Both the position numbers and the translations under genes were made by a program. The notes under the pieces are model-generated. The model was not told where the DNA came from. It saw only the letters and a list, made by a program, of their open reading frames with translations, and searched no databases. 64,000 nucleotides of DNA from Corynebacterium callunae DSM 20147 (GTDB lineage: Bacteria; Actinomycetota; Actinomycetes; Mycobacteriales; Mycobacteriaceae). The DNA lies in the NCBI RefSeq assembly GCF_000344785.1, contig NC_020506.1, forward strand, positions 1,302,001-1,366,000. Reading direction: 5' to 3'. Of the stretch, positions 26,190 through 34,679 are shown one piece after another; positions within the stretch are counted from its first letter, which is position 1, and each line of letters starts with the position of its first letter.

Positions 26190-27032
26190 ATGGGTTCTTC
26201 AAAAGTTTGGTTTATCACTGGTGCAGGCCGCGGGCTTGGAATCGATATTGCGCACAAAGCATTGGCGGCGGGGCACAGTGTTGTGGCCACTGGTCGCAGT
26301 GCAGAACAAGTACTGAAAGCAGTAGGGCAGCACCCACAGTTGCTCACTGTTTCCCTTGATATCACTGATCCTCAGGCGGCATTGGATGCAGTTGATGCTG
26401 CAGTTTCGCGCTTTGGTGGAATTGATGTACTGGTTAACAACGCAGGTAACTTCTATGCAGGCTACTTCGAGAACATCAGCCCAGCCCAATTCCGGGCGCA
26501 GATGGAAACCAATTTCTTTGGCCCTCTCAATGTCACTCGCGCAGTGTTACCAGTAATGCGCGCGCAGCGCTCCGGCCAAGTTATTACAGTGACCTCAACC
26601 GCAGGATTGATTGGCCAAGAATTCTGTGCGGCCTATGCTGCCTCTAAGTTTGCCCTCGAAGGCTGGATGGAATCCCTACGTTATGACCTTGAGCCATATG
26701 GGATCTCCACCATGGCAGTTGAACCGGGATTCTTCCGTACTGAATTGTTGGTGGAAGGTGCCTCTACAATTTGGCCAGAATTGGAGATCGACGACTATGC
26801 AGAACGCACCAGCCAGACCATTGAGGCTTGGAAGAGCATGAATGGCCAGCAAGGCGGTGACCCAGCCAAGCTTGCTGCAGCGCTAGTGACGTTATCTGAT
26901 TCGGAAGACCTGCCACTGCGTTTTATTGCCGGCGCTGACGCAATGGAGGGTGTTGAAGACAACTTGGCTACGATTCAGGGGCAGATTGATGCAAACAAGG
27001 GACTGTCCGCATCATTGGTTTTTGAAGATTAG
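26190..27032 (+). CDS. Short-chain dehydrogenase/reductase
   Basis: A 280-residue classical SDR: cofactor loop ITGAGRGLGIDIA, NNAG, catalytic Ser in VTSTAG and YAASK. The arginine after the glycine loop region (ATGRSAEQV) suggests NADP(H). The ATG at 26190 is preferred to an in-frame TTG at 26181 because AGGA (26175-26178) is 11 nt from the ATG. It is divergent from the MmyB-like regulator, its probable controller. The substrate is unknown. Confidence 0.92.
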   Translation: MGSSKVWFITGAGRGLGIDIAHKALAAGHSVVATGRSAEQVLKAVGQHPQLLTVSLDITDPQAALDAVDAAVSRFGGIDVLVNNAGNFYAGYFENISPAQFRAQMETNFFGPLNVTRAVLPVMRAQRSGQVITVTSTAGLIGQEFCAAYAASKFALEGWMESLRYDLEPYGISTMAVEPGFFRTELLVEGASTIWPELEIDDYAERTSQTIEAWKSMNGQQGGDPAKLAAALVTLSDSEDLPLRFIAGADAMEGVEDNLATIQGQIDANKGLSASLVFED

Positions 27033-27070
27033 GGGAGAGACACTGCCATTAGCTTTTGCAGAGGTATGGA

Positions 27071-27475
27071 TTAGTGACGATTTCGGTTGCTCTCTACTCG
27101 TCCAGCCCGGCTAGCGCGAACGGAATTTTCTCCGCCTTCCCAGCCGAGGTGATCTTTACCCCAAGAATCTTCAGCCCAAATTGCGAGATCGTCCTCTTCT
27201 CGCCGGCGTTTGCGGCTTTCGCGACGATCTTCACGTGAGGGCAGGGGCGCCTTAGCTTTCAGGGGCTGGACATGAACTTTAGGGCTGATGAACTTATAGA
27301 TTTTCTTTGAGCCATTGCAGGTTTTCTGAGTGGAATTAACTTCTAGGTGCACTCCAAGCTCGCCCGATAATTTCAAAGCCCGAACCTTTTGTCCACACTC
27401 TGGACAAGTAGTCTTACCAGCTGAATCAAGCTGCAGCGGTCTTTGAATTGAAGGGTTCATGGGGTCAACTTTCAA
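27071..27475 (-). CDS. Hypothetical small protein with CPECG zinc-ribbon half-site
   Basis: A frame of 134 codons (or 129 from the second ATG, 27460). It shows CPECGQKVRAL near the N-terminus, a further Cys in QKTCNGSKKIY, then a very basic Arg/Lys/Glu-rich stretch (about 78-105) and an acidic, Trp-containing segment. One zinc knuckle plus a basic tail suggests nucleic-acid binding, but I recognise no family. The gene stands alone between SDR and the tRNA region. Confidence 0.6.
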   Translation of the reverse strand: MKVDPMNPSIQRPLQLDSAGKTTCPECGQKVRALKLSGELGVHLEVNSTQKTCNGSKKIYKFISPKVHVQPLKAKAPLPSREDRRESRKRRREEDDLAIWAEDSWGKDHLGWEGGENSVRASRAGRVESNRNRH

Positions 27476-27566
27476 AGTATTTTTGACACTCGATTGGCGT
27501 TATTTTAACCATGAGTACGCTGCGAAAGCAGGAGAATGTGAAAATTTACAAAAGGTGTTAGCAAAT

Positions 27567-27698
27567 TTGATGCATGGGTGAGGTGGTGATGTAAGATTCC
27601 TATGTTCCCGTCTGTGGTGGGCGGGAACTGGTAGGTGGACGTGGTGTTCCACTCCATGGTGGGACCCCCGTACTAGGCGCCTAGTACGGGGGTATTTT
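27567..27698 (+). ncRNA. Candidate small RNA or attenuated leader (27602-27698) with own promoter
   Basis: A TTGATG/TAAGAT promoter (27567-27572, 27592-27597) predicts transcription from about 27602. The roughly 97-nt product has hairpins GTTCCCG/CGGGAAC (27604-27628) and GTGGA/TCCAC (27635-27652). It ends in a perfect 30-bp palindrome with 5-C/5-G arms followed by TATTTT (27664-27698), a strong terminator. A leaderless 10-codon ORF (MFPSVVGGNW) starts at 27602. No gene follows on this strand before polA, which has its own promoter. The family is unknown. Confidence 0.5.
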
Positions 27699-27770
27699 AA
27701 ATGGTGAGGTGAAGCTTGAATTCTAGGAGTCGTTGTTGCAACGACCCTCTGAACTTAGGTCTCCAAGAAA

Positions 27771-27810
27771 AATAAAAATCCTCCTACCTGACATATTGCC
27801 TGGTAGGAGG
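27771..27810 (-). terminator. Terminator of the tRNA gene
   Basis: CCTCCTACC pairs with GGTAGGAGG (27780-27788 and 27802-27810). On the minus strand the stem is followed by ATTTTTATTTTT. It lies just beyond the tRNA 3' end. Confidence 0.8.
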
Positions 27811-27816
27811 TGTATT

Positions 27817-27893
27817 TGGTGCCCCTGGTGAGACTCGAACTCACACTGGACGGGTTTTGAATCCGTTGCCTCTGCCAATTGGGCTACAAGGGC
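27817..27893 (-). tRNA. tRNA-Leu(CAA)-like with short variable loop
   Basis: A 77-nt cloverleaf including encoded CCA. The acceptor stem is GCCCTTG/CAGGGGC and the T arm GTGAG-TTCGAGT-CTCAC. The anticodon loop TTCAAAA gives anticodon CAA (Leu), and the discriminator is A73. The D arm (GCC...GGC, GGCAGA) and anticodon loop look leucine-type, but the variable region is only 5 nt (CCAGT) instead of the long arm expected for class II tRNA-Leu. The anticodon stem has an A-C mismatch at its last pair. It may be an atypical functional tRNA or a degenerate one. Confidence 0.85.
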
Positions 27894-28026
27894 ATTAAAA
27901 ATAAATCAACTCAAGTTCGTGGAAGAACTTGTCTTGCTGACTGGAAGAAATATTAGACCAAGTTGCCCACAAAATGGAAATCGGGAGGTGAAGTGGGGGA
28001 ATGTGTCGCCAAATTTAACACTCGCC

Positions 28027-28040
28027 TACACTCGGATAGG
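28027..28040 (+). promoter_or_regulatory. Leaderless polA promoter
   Basis: -10 TACACT (28027-28032) is followed by exactly 7 nt and the GTG start codon, with no ribosome site. Confidence 0.55.
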
Positions 28041-30709
28041 TGACTGAGAAGACTGACCAGACCCTCATGCTTATCGACGGCCATTCTATGGCCTTCCGTG
28101 CATTTTTTGCGCTTCCCGCGGAGAACTTCTCCACCACGGGAGGCCAGGCAACAAATGCTGTCTATGGCTTTCTCTCCATGCTCTCCACCTTGCTCAAAGA
28201 AGAGCAGCCTTCACATATTGCGGTGGCTTTTGACGTGGGAAGAAAGACTTTCCGCACGGATATGTTCCCGGAGTACAAGGCACAACGTGACGCCACCCCT
28301 CCTGAATTTAAGGGGCAGGTGGAAATCCTCAAGGAGATTTTAGCCACGTTGGGCATCACCACCATTGAAAAGGTGGATTTTGAGGCTGACGATGTGATTG
28401 CCAGCTTGTCCGTAGCAGCAAAACCTTTGGGCTATAACACCCTCATCGTTACCGGCGACCGCGATTCCTTCCAGTTGGTTAATGACACCACCACGGTGTT
28501 GTATCCAATGAAGGGTGTGTCCGTGCTGCACCGCTTTACTCCTGAAGCCGTGGAAGAGAAGTATGGCCTGACCCCACAGCAATATCCAGAATTTGCAGCT
28601 CTGCGCGGTGATCCTTCCGATAACCTGCCCAATATTCCAGGTGTGGGTGAAAAGACCGCCAAGAAGTGGATTGTGGAATATGGCACCTTGGAAAACCTTT
28701 TAGAGAATGCCGAAGAAATCAAGGGAAAAGTAGGCATTAGCCTGCGAGAACGCATTGATCAGGTGCGTATGAACCGCAAACTCACCGAAATGGTGAAGGA
28801 TCTCGAGCTACCTGTTGGCCCCGATGATTTAGAGATGAAACCTGCGCAGGTTGCAGAAATTGCTGCGAAGTTTGATGATCTAGAGTTTGGTACCAACCTG
28901 CGCGAGCGTGTCCTCGCAGTTATTAAAGCGGAGGGCAATGTTGTTGAAGCCGCCGCTGAAGAAGCTGAGCAGGTTGTCGTCGATACGCTCCCTTTGGCTA
29001 AATGGCTGCCAGCCCGCGCTGGCCAGCCACTCGCACTGGCACTAAGCGGTGTGGCCAAACCTGCTGGTGGGGACGCATACGCGGTGGGTATTGCGGATAC
29101 CGCGCGCCACGCTGTGTTGGCCGATTTGGCTGACATCAGTGCCGAAGATGAACAAGCGTTGGCCACGTGGCTGGCTTCGGAGGACCCGAAGCTGCTGCAC
29201 GGCGCCAAAGCCGCCTTCCACATGCTGGCTGGCCGCGGCCTTGAGCTCAACGGGGTGGCACACGACACCGCCATTGCGGCGTACCTGTTGCGCCCGGGTC
29301 AGCGTACCTATGAGCTTGCCGACGTTTACCAGCGTCATTTGCAGCGTCGCCTCAGCACCAATGACAACGGTGGACAATTAACCCTGTTGGATGCTGCCGA
29401 TGATCAGTCGCTGGTGGATGATGCTATTGCGATTTTGGAATTGTCTGAAGAACTAACCAAGCAGCTCCAAGAAATTCAAGCCTTTGAGCTTTACCGGGAT
29501 ATGGAAATTCCTTTGGCGGGAATTTTGGCGCGCATGGAAGCCCTGGGTATTGCAGTTGATGTCAATACGCTGGAACAGCAGCTTGAGACCTTTATTGACC
29601 AAGTTTCCCAGGAAGAAGAAGCAGCTCGGGAGCTCGCTGGCGATCCAACTCTCAACCTTTCCAGCCCTAAGCAGCTGCAGGTTGTGCTTTTTGAGACCTT
29701 CGGCATGCCCAAAACTAAGAAGACTAAAACTGGATATTCCACCGCAGCTGCAGAAATTGAAGCTTTGGCAGTGAAGAATCCACACCCATTCTTGGATCAT
29801 CTTTTGGCGCACCGTCAGTACCAAAAGATGAAGACCACCTTGGAGGGTTTGATTCGCGAGGTCGCAGCTGACGGGCGAATTCACACCACCTTTAATCAGA
29901 CTGTTGCCTCAACAGGTCGACTTTCATCCACTGATCCAAACCTGCAGAATATTCCAGTGCGTACCGAGGCTGGCCGTAAAATTCGCTCTGCCTTTGTGGT
30001 GGGCGAGGGCTTTGAAACCTTGCTTACCGCGGACTACTCGCAGATTGAAATGCGTGTGATGGCGCACTTGTCTCAGGATCCAGGGTTGATCGAGGCTTAT
30101 CGCGAAGGCGAGGACCTGCACAATTATGTAGGTTCTAAGGTCTTTGATGTGCCTATCGACGGAGTCACCCCGGAGCTGCGTCGCCGCGTCAAGGCTATGT
30201 CCTATGGTTTGGTTTATGGACTTTCTGCCTTTGGACTATCCCAGCAATTAAATATTTCTGCCGGCGAAGCAAAGTCCATTATGGAGTCCTATTTTGAGCG
30301 CTTTGGTGGAGTGCAACGCTACCTGGGTGAAGTAGTAGAAAAAGCCCGCAAGGCCGGATATACCGAAACTCTCTTTGGCCGCCGCCGTTACCTGCCAGAG
30401 TTAACCTCTGATAACCGCGTGGCCCGCGAAAATGCCGAGCGTGCCGCACTTAATGCACCAATTCAGGGCACCGCAGCTGACATCATTAAGGTAGCGATGA
30501 TCCGTGTTGATCGTGAGCTACGTGCAGCGGGCGTGAAATCACGTGTCTTGCTGCAGGTTCACGATGAATTGGTGGTTGAAATTGCTACCGGTGAACTTGA
30601 GCAAGTACGTGAAATTGTAGAAAAAGAAATGGACAGCGCTATTACATTGTCTGTTCCACTGGAAGTTTCTGCAGGTGATGGCACTAACTGGGATGCTGCC
30701 GCGCACTAG
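28040..30709 (+). CDS. polA: DNA polymerase I
   Basis: An 889-residue repair and Okazaki-fragment polymerase. The N-terminal 5'-3' exonuclease (1 to about 290; LMLIDGHSMAFRAFFAL, ADDVIASL, GDRD) is followed by a degenerate 3'-5' exonuclease domain. Its expected DxE metal site is replaced by LALALSG, so proofreading is probably absent, as in other Actinobacteria. The polymerase domain has motif A DYSQIEMRVMAHL (D665), motif B RRRVKAMSYGLVYGLS and motif C QVHDELVVE (D842). The GTG start is leaderless. Confidence 0.97.
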   Translation: MTEKTDQTLMLIDGHSMAFRAFFALPAENFSTTGGQATNAVYGFLSMLSTLLKEEQPSHIAVAFDVGRKTFRTDMFPEYKAQRDATPPEFKGQVEILKEILATLGITTIEKVDFEADDVIASLSVAAKPLGYNTLIVTGDRDSFQLVNDTTTVLYPMKGVSVLHRFTPEAVEEKYGLTPQQYPEFAALRGDPSDNLPNIPGVGEKTAKKWIVEYGTLENLLENAEEIKGKVGISLRERIDQVRMNRKLTEMVKDLELPVGPDDLEMKPAQVAEIAAKFDDLEFGTNLRERVLAVIKAEGNVVEAAAEEAEQVVVDTLPLAKWLPARAGQPLALALSGVAKPAGGDAYAVGIADTARHAVLADLADISAEDEQALATWLASEDPKLLHGAKAAFHMLAGRGLELNGVAHDTAIAAYLLRPGQRTYELADVYQRHLQRRLSTNDNGGQLTLLDAADDQSLVDDAIAILELSEELTKQLQEIQAFELYRDMEIPLAGILARMEALGIAVDVNTLEQQLETFIDQVSQEEEAARELAGDPTLNLSSPKQLQVVLFETFGMPKTKKTKTGYSTAAAEIEALAVKNPHPFLDHLLAHRQYQKMKTTLEGLIREVAADGRIHTTFNQTVASTGRLSSTDPNLQNIPVRTEAGRKIRSAFVVGEGFETLLTADYSQIEMRVMAHLSQDPGLIEAYREGEDLHNYVGSKVFDVPIDGVTPELRRRVKAMSYGLVYGLSAFGLSQQLNISAGEAKSIMESYFERFGGVQRYLGEVVEKARKAGYTETLFGRRRYLPELTSDNRVARENAERAALNAPIQGTAADIIKVAMIRVDRELRAAGVKSRVLLQVHDELVVEIATGELEQVREIVEKEMDSAITLSVPLEVSAGDGTNWDAAAH

Positions 30710-30718
30710 GTGAGGAGT

Positions 30719-30786
30719 AAGCCAGGGTATTTAAGCAATTCGCTGTATTTGCGGATTAAGCTTGATGCCCTGGCTTTTGCTTTTTG
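30719..30786. terminator. Terminator after polA, overlapping the end of the MFS gene
   Basis: AAGCCAGGG (30719-30727) pairs with CCCTGGCTT (30768-30776), with inner TTAAGC/GCTTAA-type pairing. TTTTGCTTTTT follows. The MFS stop codon (30756-30758) lies inside the structure. Confidence 0.65.
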
Positions 30787-32156
30787 ATAAAGAAAATAGC
30801 GATGGCAGTGGCGAGCGAAAGTGCCAAGGTGGACATAAAAAATCCCAGGTGTGCGCGCTGTAGGACCATCTCCGGGGCGGTAGAGTTGCCCAGGAAAGTA
30901 ACTGCTAGTGCAGAAAATACCCCAACTCCAAAGGTGCCACCGATTTGGTGAACTGAGTTGACGAGGCCTGATACTGCACCGGATTCTTCCGGCTGTGCAC
31001 CTTGTACTGACATTGATGTCAAAGGACCAAAAGCAATACCTTGGGCTGCGCCCAGTAGCCCGATGGGGATTATTAAGGACGCGGTAATGCCTGCAGATTG
31101 TGGGATAAAGGCAAGTCCCGCCATTGCGATTACCATAAAAACCAACCCGCTAATCAGAAGGGTGCGATTGGAAAAACCTGCGCGTGATAAGCGTGGCACA
31201 AAAGAGGCACTAAAGAACTGTAGGAGTGACATGGGTAGGAAAGTAAAACCTGCTTGCAGTGGAGTGAAATCATAGTTGTCCTGCATTAACTGTGTTGCAA
31301 AGAAAAAGTAGGACATCACGGAACCCACTAAAAGGAAGCGAGCCACTAGCGCGGCATTCCTGCTGCGATCTCGGAAAAGAGTTAAAGGCATTAATGGGGA
31401 AGTTGCTCGCGACTCATTCCAGAGGAACACTCCAAAAAGCACGAGACCTGCAATTAATGAGGCAAGTACCAGTGGGGAACCCCAGCCTTGCTCTGCGCTC
31501 ATCACTACGGCATAGAGGATCAGCGCAATTGAGCTCGCGGAAAAAATAGTTCCGGGTAAATCCAAACTGCCTTGTTTTGTGACAGATTTAGGCAGTACTC
31601 GCGAAGCCATCCAGTACAAGAGGATGGCAAGTGGGACATTAATAATGAAGCCAACTCGCCAAGACAGCATTTGGGCAAATATGCCACCCAGCACCATTCC
31701 TAAAGCCACTCCGATGCCAGCAACTGCACCATAAGCAGAGGTTGCGCGCAGACGTTGAGGGCCTTCAGGGAAAAACTCCGTAATAAGTGCCAAAGTTGCT
31801 GGAGCGATAATGGCCGCGCCTGCACCTTGCACAAAGCGCGCTCCAATAAGCACCGCAGCATTAGGGGCGAGGCTAATAGCAAGGGAAGAAAGCCCAAAAA
31901 GTAATAGGCCTACGTTGAGTACTCGGCGGCGACCAAAAGTATCACCAGCACGAGATCCGCAGAGCAAAAGTGCTCCAAAGCTGAGGGTATAGATATTTTG
32001 CACCCATGAAAGATGCAAGGGATCAAGACCTAACTCGGCGCCGATGGCAGGTAGTCCGGTGACCACGATGGAGGTATCTAGCAAAATCATGAGATACCCA
32101 AGGAGCACAATAGCTAAAATCATAAATTCTATTGTTGGCTCTTTGGAAAGCAGCAA
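30756..32156 (-). CDS. MFS drug-type exporter (DHA2/EmrB-like)
   Basis: About 466 residues with many hydrophobic helices. Motif C-like LDTSIVVTGLPAIGAELG in helix 1, GDTFGRRRVL as motif A, and RFVQGAGAAIIAPATLALI place it in the DHA2 proton-antiporter family (multidrug/metabolite export). The start is uncertain: TTG at 32156 or ATG 11 codons in (MILAIVLLG). The SgcJ-like gene lies 36 bp upstream on the same strand and may share its transcript. Confidence 0.9.
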   Translation of the reverse strand: MLLSKEPTIEFMILAIVLLGYLMILLDTSIVVTGLPAIGAELGLDPLHLSWVQNIYTLSFGALLLCGSRAGDTFGRRRVLNVGLLLFGLSSLAISLAPNAAVLIGARFVQGAGAAIIAPATLALITEFFPEGPQRLRATSAYGAVAGIGVALGMVLGGIFAQMLSWRVGFIINVPLAILLYWMASRVLPKSVTKQGSLDLPGTIFSASSIALILYAVVMSAEQGWGSPLVLASLIAGLVLFGVFLWNESRATSPLMPLTLFRDRSRNAALVARFLLVGSVMSYFFFATQLMQDNYDFTPLQAGFTFLPMSLLQFFSASFVPRLSRAGFSNRTLLISGLVFMVIAMAGLAFIPQSAGITASLIIPIGLLGAAQGIAFGPLTSMSVQGAQPEESGAVSGLVNSVHQIGGTFGVGVFSALAVTFLGNSTAPEMVLQRAHLGFFMSTLALSLATAIAIFFIKKQKPGHQA

Positions 32157-32192
32157 ACAGTGGTGAGTTAGCCCGGTAACGCCAGTACCTGT

Positions 32193-32684
32193 TTAGGACT
32201 CGTGCGAATTCTCAGGTGGACTCTTGCGCGGAAGCTTGCGGACATAGCTAGCAGGAGTCAATGTGTCAGCACTAGCAATGTGAGTTTGTTTTCCGGGAAC
32301 TTTGTCCGTGTTATGCGCACTTACACATATCCACGAAGCATCGTCTTGGCGGGAAAGAGTAAAACTAAATACGCCAGTGCGCACTCCGGCTCTTTCACCC
32401 TGTGGGGTAATTTGTCCTTCCATTGTCCATGCTGCATGAACCACCGCCACATCTACACCCAAGAGACGAGTAGTTACTTTATTTAAGGTCATGACGGTGT
32501 CGGGGAACATACGATCAAAACCGTAGGCATGAGCATCGCGGATTTGTTTGCGAGAGTTCCACCACAAGCCGACGACGTTGACAAAATCTGCATCTTCACT
32601 AAAAAGCTCTGCTATTTCATCGGCATTTGCTTTGTTCCAGGCAGCCACAAAGTTTTCCGCAACTTGTGCTGGGGAGTTAATCAA
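32193..32684 (-). CDS. SgcJ/EcaC-type NTF2-fold protein
   Basis: A 163-residue protein with NTF2-like core AENFVAAWNKANADEIAELFSEDADFVNVVGLWWNSR...AHAYGF, characteristic of the SgcJ/EcaC (DUF4440-related) group often found with oxidoreductases or antibiotic genes; biochemical role unknown. A TTG start at 32684 preceded by AAGGA is used. It lies upstream of the MFS exporter and divergent from MmyB regulator 2. Confidence 0.8.
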   Translation of the reverse strand: MINSPAQVAENFVAAWNKANADEIAELFSEDADFVNVVGLWWNSRKQIRDAHAYGFDRMFPDTVMTLNKVTTRLLGVDVAVVHAAWTMEGQITPQGERAGVRTGVFSFTLSRQDDASWICVSAHNTDKVPGKQTHIASADTLTPASYVRKLPRKSPPENSHES

Positions 32685-32733
32685 TGTCCTATTCCTTCTG
32701 CCGGGCGAGCTCTGCTTATCACTAGCTTTGAAG

Positions 32734-32778
32734 TAACCCTAATAAAGTCTAAAGAAAAGCTACCGTGGGGAGGGTTAG
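32734..32778. promoter_or_regulatory. Candidate MmyB operator before regulator 2
   Basis: TAACCCTAA (32734-32742) and the facing GGGTTAG (32772-32778) lie between the divergent SgcJ-like and MmyB genes. The same TAACCCTA element occurs at 26065-26072. Confidence 0.4.
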
Positions 32779-32849
32779 GCTCAGATTGTGCCTTGCCTGG
32801 TAATCGCAGTACCTCCCTTAGTTTTCAGTGGAGGAATAGATTAGGGGTT

Positions 32850-33791
32850 ATGGATCTACAAGCTGACGTCAAAGAATTCCTCACCACCCGCCGCAATAAC
32901 TTAAGCCCCAAAAATGCGGGCATGCCGTTTTATCAAGGTAGAAGGCGGGTCCCCGGGCTAAGGCGTGAAGAGGTAGCCATGCTTGCTGGAATGAGCGTGG
33001 ACTATTACACCCGCTTGGAGCGCGGAAACCTCAGTGGTGTTTCCGATCAAGTCTTATCTGCGCTCGCTCAGGCATTACAGCTTGATGAGGCAGAAACTAC
33101 GCACCTTTTTGATTTATCTCGTCTGGCAAATGCTGGGGGAGCCGCACGCAAAAAGGCGCAAACTCCAGCTGCAGATAAGGACTCAGTGCGACCAGAGATT
33201 AGACGCATTTTGGATTCCATGCAGGATATGCCAGCATTTGTACGCTCTGAGCGTCGCGATATTATCGCAGCCAATGCTTTGGGCCGTGCACTTTATTCAC
33301 CCTTATATGAGAGCAAGGTATCGCAAACACTTGGCGATAATAAGGATGCAGTCAACGTTGCTCGCTTTACATTCCTGGATCCGGCTGCTCGTGACTTTTT
33401 CCCGGAGTGGGAGAAAATGGCAGGCAACTTGGTGGCCAGCCTGCGCGCAGTGGCAGTGAAGTATCCCTTTGATACAACCTTTAGCAATATGATCGGCGAG
33501 CTAGTTACCCGCAGTGAGGACTTTGCTCAAATGTGGGCTCAGCATAATGTGCATCTTCACCGCGCAGGTTCCAAAACGGTGCACCACCCACTTGTTGGAG
33601 ATATCACCCTAGATTTTGAAACCCTCGTGCTACCCGCGGAATCAGAGTTGGCGTTAATAGTTTATTCCGCAGCTCCAAATTCCAGCTCGGCTGACAACCT
33701 GCAATTGCTGGCTAATTGGAGCGTGGGTGGCATCGCCGAAACAGGTAATAACAGCCCCTCCCTCAACCTTTCTGTGGAAGATAGCCTTTAA
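32850..33791 (+). CDS. MmyB-like HTH regulator (2)
   Basis: A 313-residue XRE-MmyB protein from the ATG at 32850; the open frame reaches further upstream but without support. The HTH region RRRVPGLRREEVAMLAGMSVDYYTRLERG is near-identical to regulator 1 at 25134-26018, and the C-terminal domain is alignable (ANALGRALYSPLYES...). It is followed after 3 bp by an aldo/keto reductase, its likely target, and is divergent from the SgcJ/MFS pair. Confidence 0.9.
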   Translation: MDLQADVKEFLTTRRNNLSPKNAGMPFYQGRRRVPGLRREEVAMLAGMSVDYYTRLERGNLSGVSDQVLSALAQALQLDEAETTHLFDLSRLANAGGAARKKAQTPAADKDSVRPEIRRILDSMQDMPAFVRSERRDIIAANALGRALYSPLYESKVSQTLGDNKDAVNVARFTFLDPAARDFFPEWEKMAGNLVASLRAVAVKYPFDTTFSNMIGELVTRSEDFAQMWAQHNVHLHRAGSKTVHHPLVGDITLDFETLVLPAESELALIVYSAAPNSSSADNLQLLANWSVGGIAETGNNSPSLNLSVEDSL

Positions 33792-33794
33792 AAC

Positions 33795-34679
33795 ATGACC
33801 ATTCCTAGTTTTACTTTGAACAATGGTGTTAGCCTCCCAGCCCTAGGCTATGGAGTCTTCCAAACACCACCCGCCGAGACAATTGCTGCAGTTAAAGAAA
33901 CCCTCAAGGCTGGCTACCGTCACATCGACACCGCAGCTGCCTACGGCAATGAACGTGAAGTTGGACAAGCAATCGCTGAATCCGGCATTGATCGCTCTGA
34001 AATCTTCATCGAAACCAAAGTCTGGATCTCCGACTACGGCTTTGATGCTACTTTGCATGCTTTTGAAAAGTCCGCCGCCAAGCTTGGGGTTGATACCATT
34101 GACCTTTTTATCCTCCACCAGGCACTTCCCACAAACTTTGACCTGACCATCGAGGCTTATAAGGCACTTGAGCAGCTACTTGCTGAAGGCAAGGTGCGCG
34201 CAATTGGCGTTAGTAACTTCATGGTTGAGCACCTGGATAAGCTGATTGCAGAAACCACTGTCGTACCAGCAGTAAACCAGTTAGAGATTCACCCTTATTT
34301 CCAGCAGCGAGAAGTCCTTGCACGCAATGCTGAGCTGGGCATCCTGAGCCAAGCTTGGTCCCCAATTGGCGGAATTACCTTCTATCGCGAGGGCGAGCAC
34401 ACCAGCACCCTAAACGATCCCACCATCGGCGAGATCGCCAAGAAGTACGGTAAAACCCCAGCTCAAGTTATGTTGCGTTGGCAATTCCAAGAAGGACACC
34501 ATGCTATTCCAAAGTCGGTGACACCTTCTCGAATTGCTGAGAACATCAATATCTTTGACTTTGAGCTTAACGACGAAGAACTGCGCGTCATCGATGCGCT
34601 GGACACTAAAAAGCGTGGCGGCCCTGAGCCCGAAGACATCAACCTAGAAACCTTCGGAATGCCTATTCCAGAGGCTTAA
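33795..34679 (+). CDS. Aldo/keto reductase (2,5-diketogluconate reductase-like)
   Basis: A 294-residue TIM-barrel NADPH-dependent reductase. The catalytic tetrad is visible: Asp in HIDTAAAYGNE, Tyr in the same segment, Lys in IETKVW and His in LFILHQ. The cofactor loop IPKSVTPSRIAEN is present near the C-terminus. It reduces carbonyl compounds; the substrate is unknown. It starts 3 bp after the MmyB regulator and overlaps the convergent methyltransferase by 4 bp. Confidence 0.93.
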   Translation: MTIPSFTLNNGVSLPALGYGVFQTPPAETIAAVKETLKAGYRHIDTAAAYGNEREVGQAIAESGIDRSEIFIETKVWISDYGFDATLHAFEKSAAKLGVDTIDLFILHQALPTNFDLTIEAYKALEQLLAEGKVRAIGVSNFMVEHLDKLIAETTVVPAVNQLEIHPYFQQREVLARNAELGILSQAWSPIGGITFYREGEHTSTLNDPTIGEIAKKYGKTPAQVMLRWQFQEGHHAIPKSVTPSRIAENINIFDFELNDEELRVIDALDTKKRGGPEPEDINLETFGMPIPEA

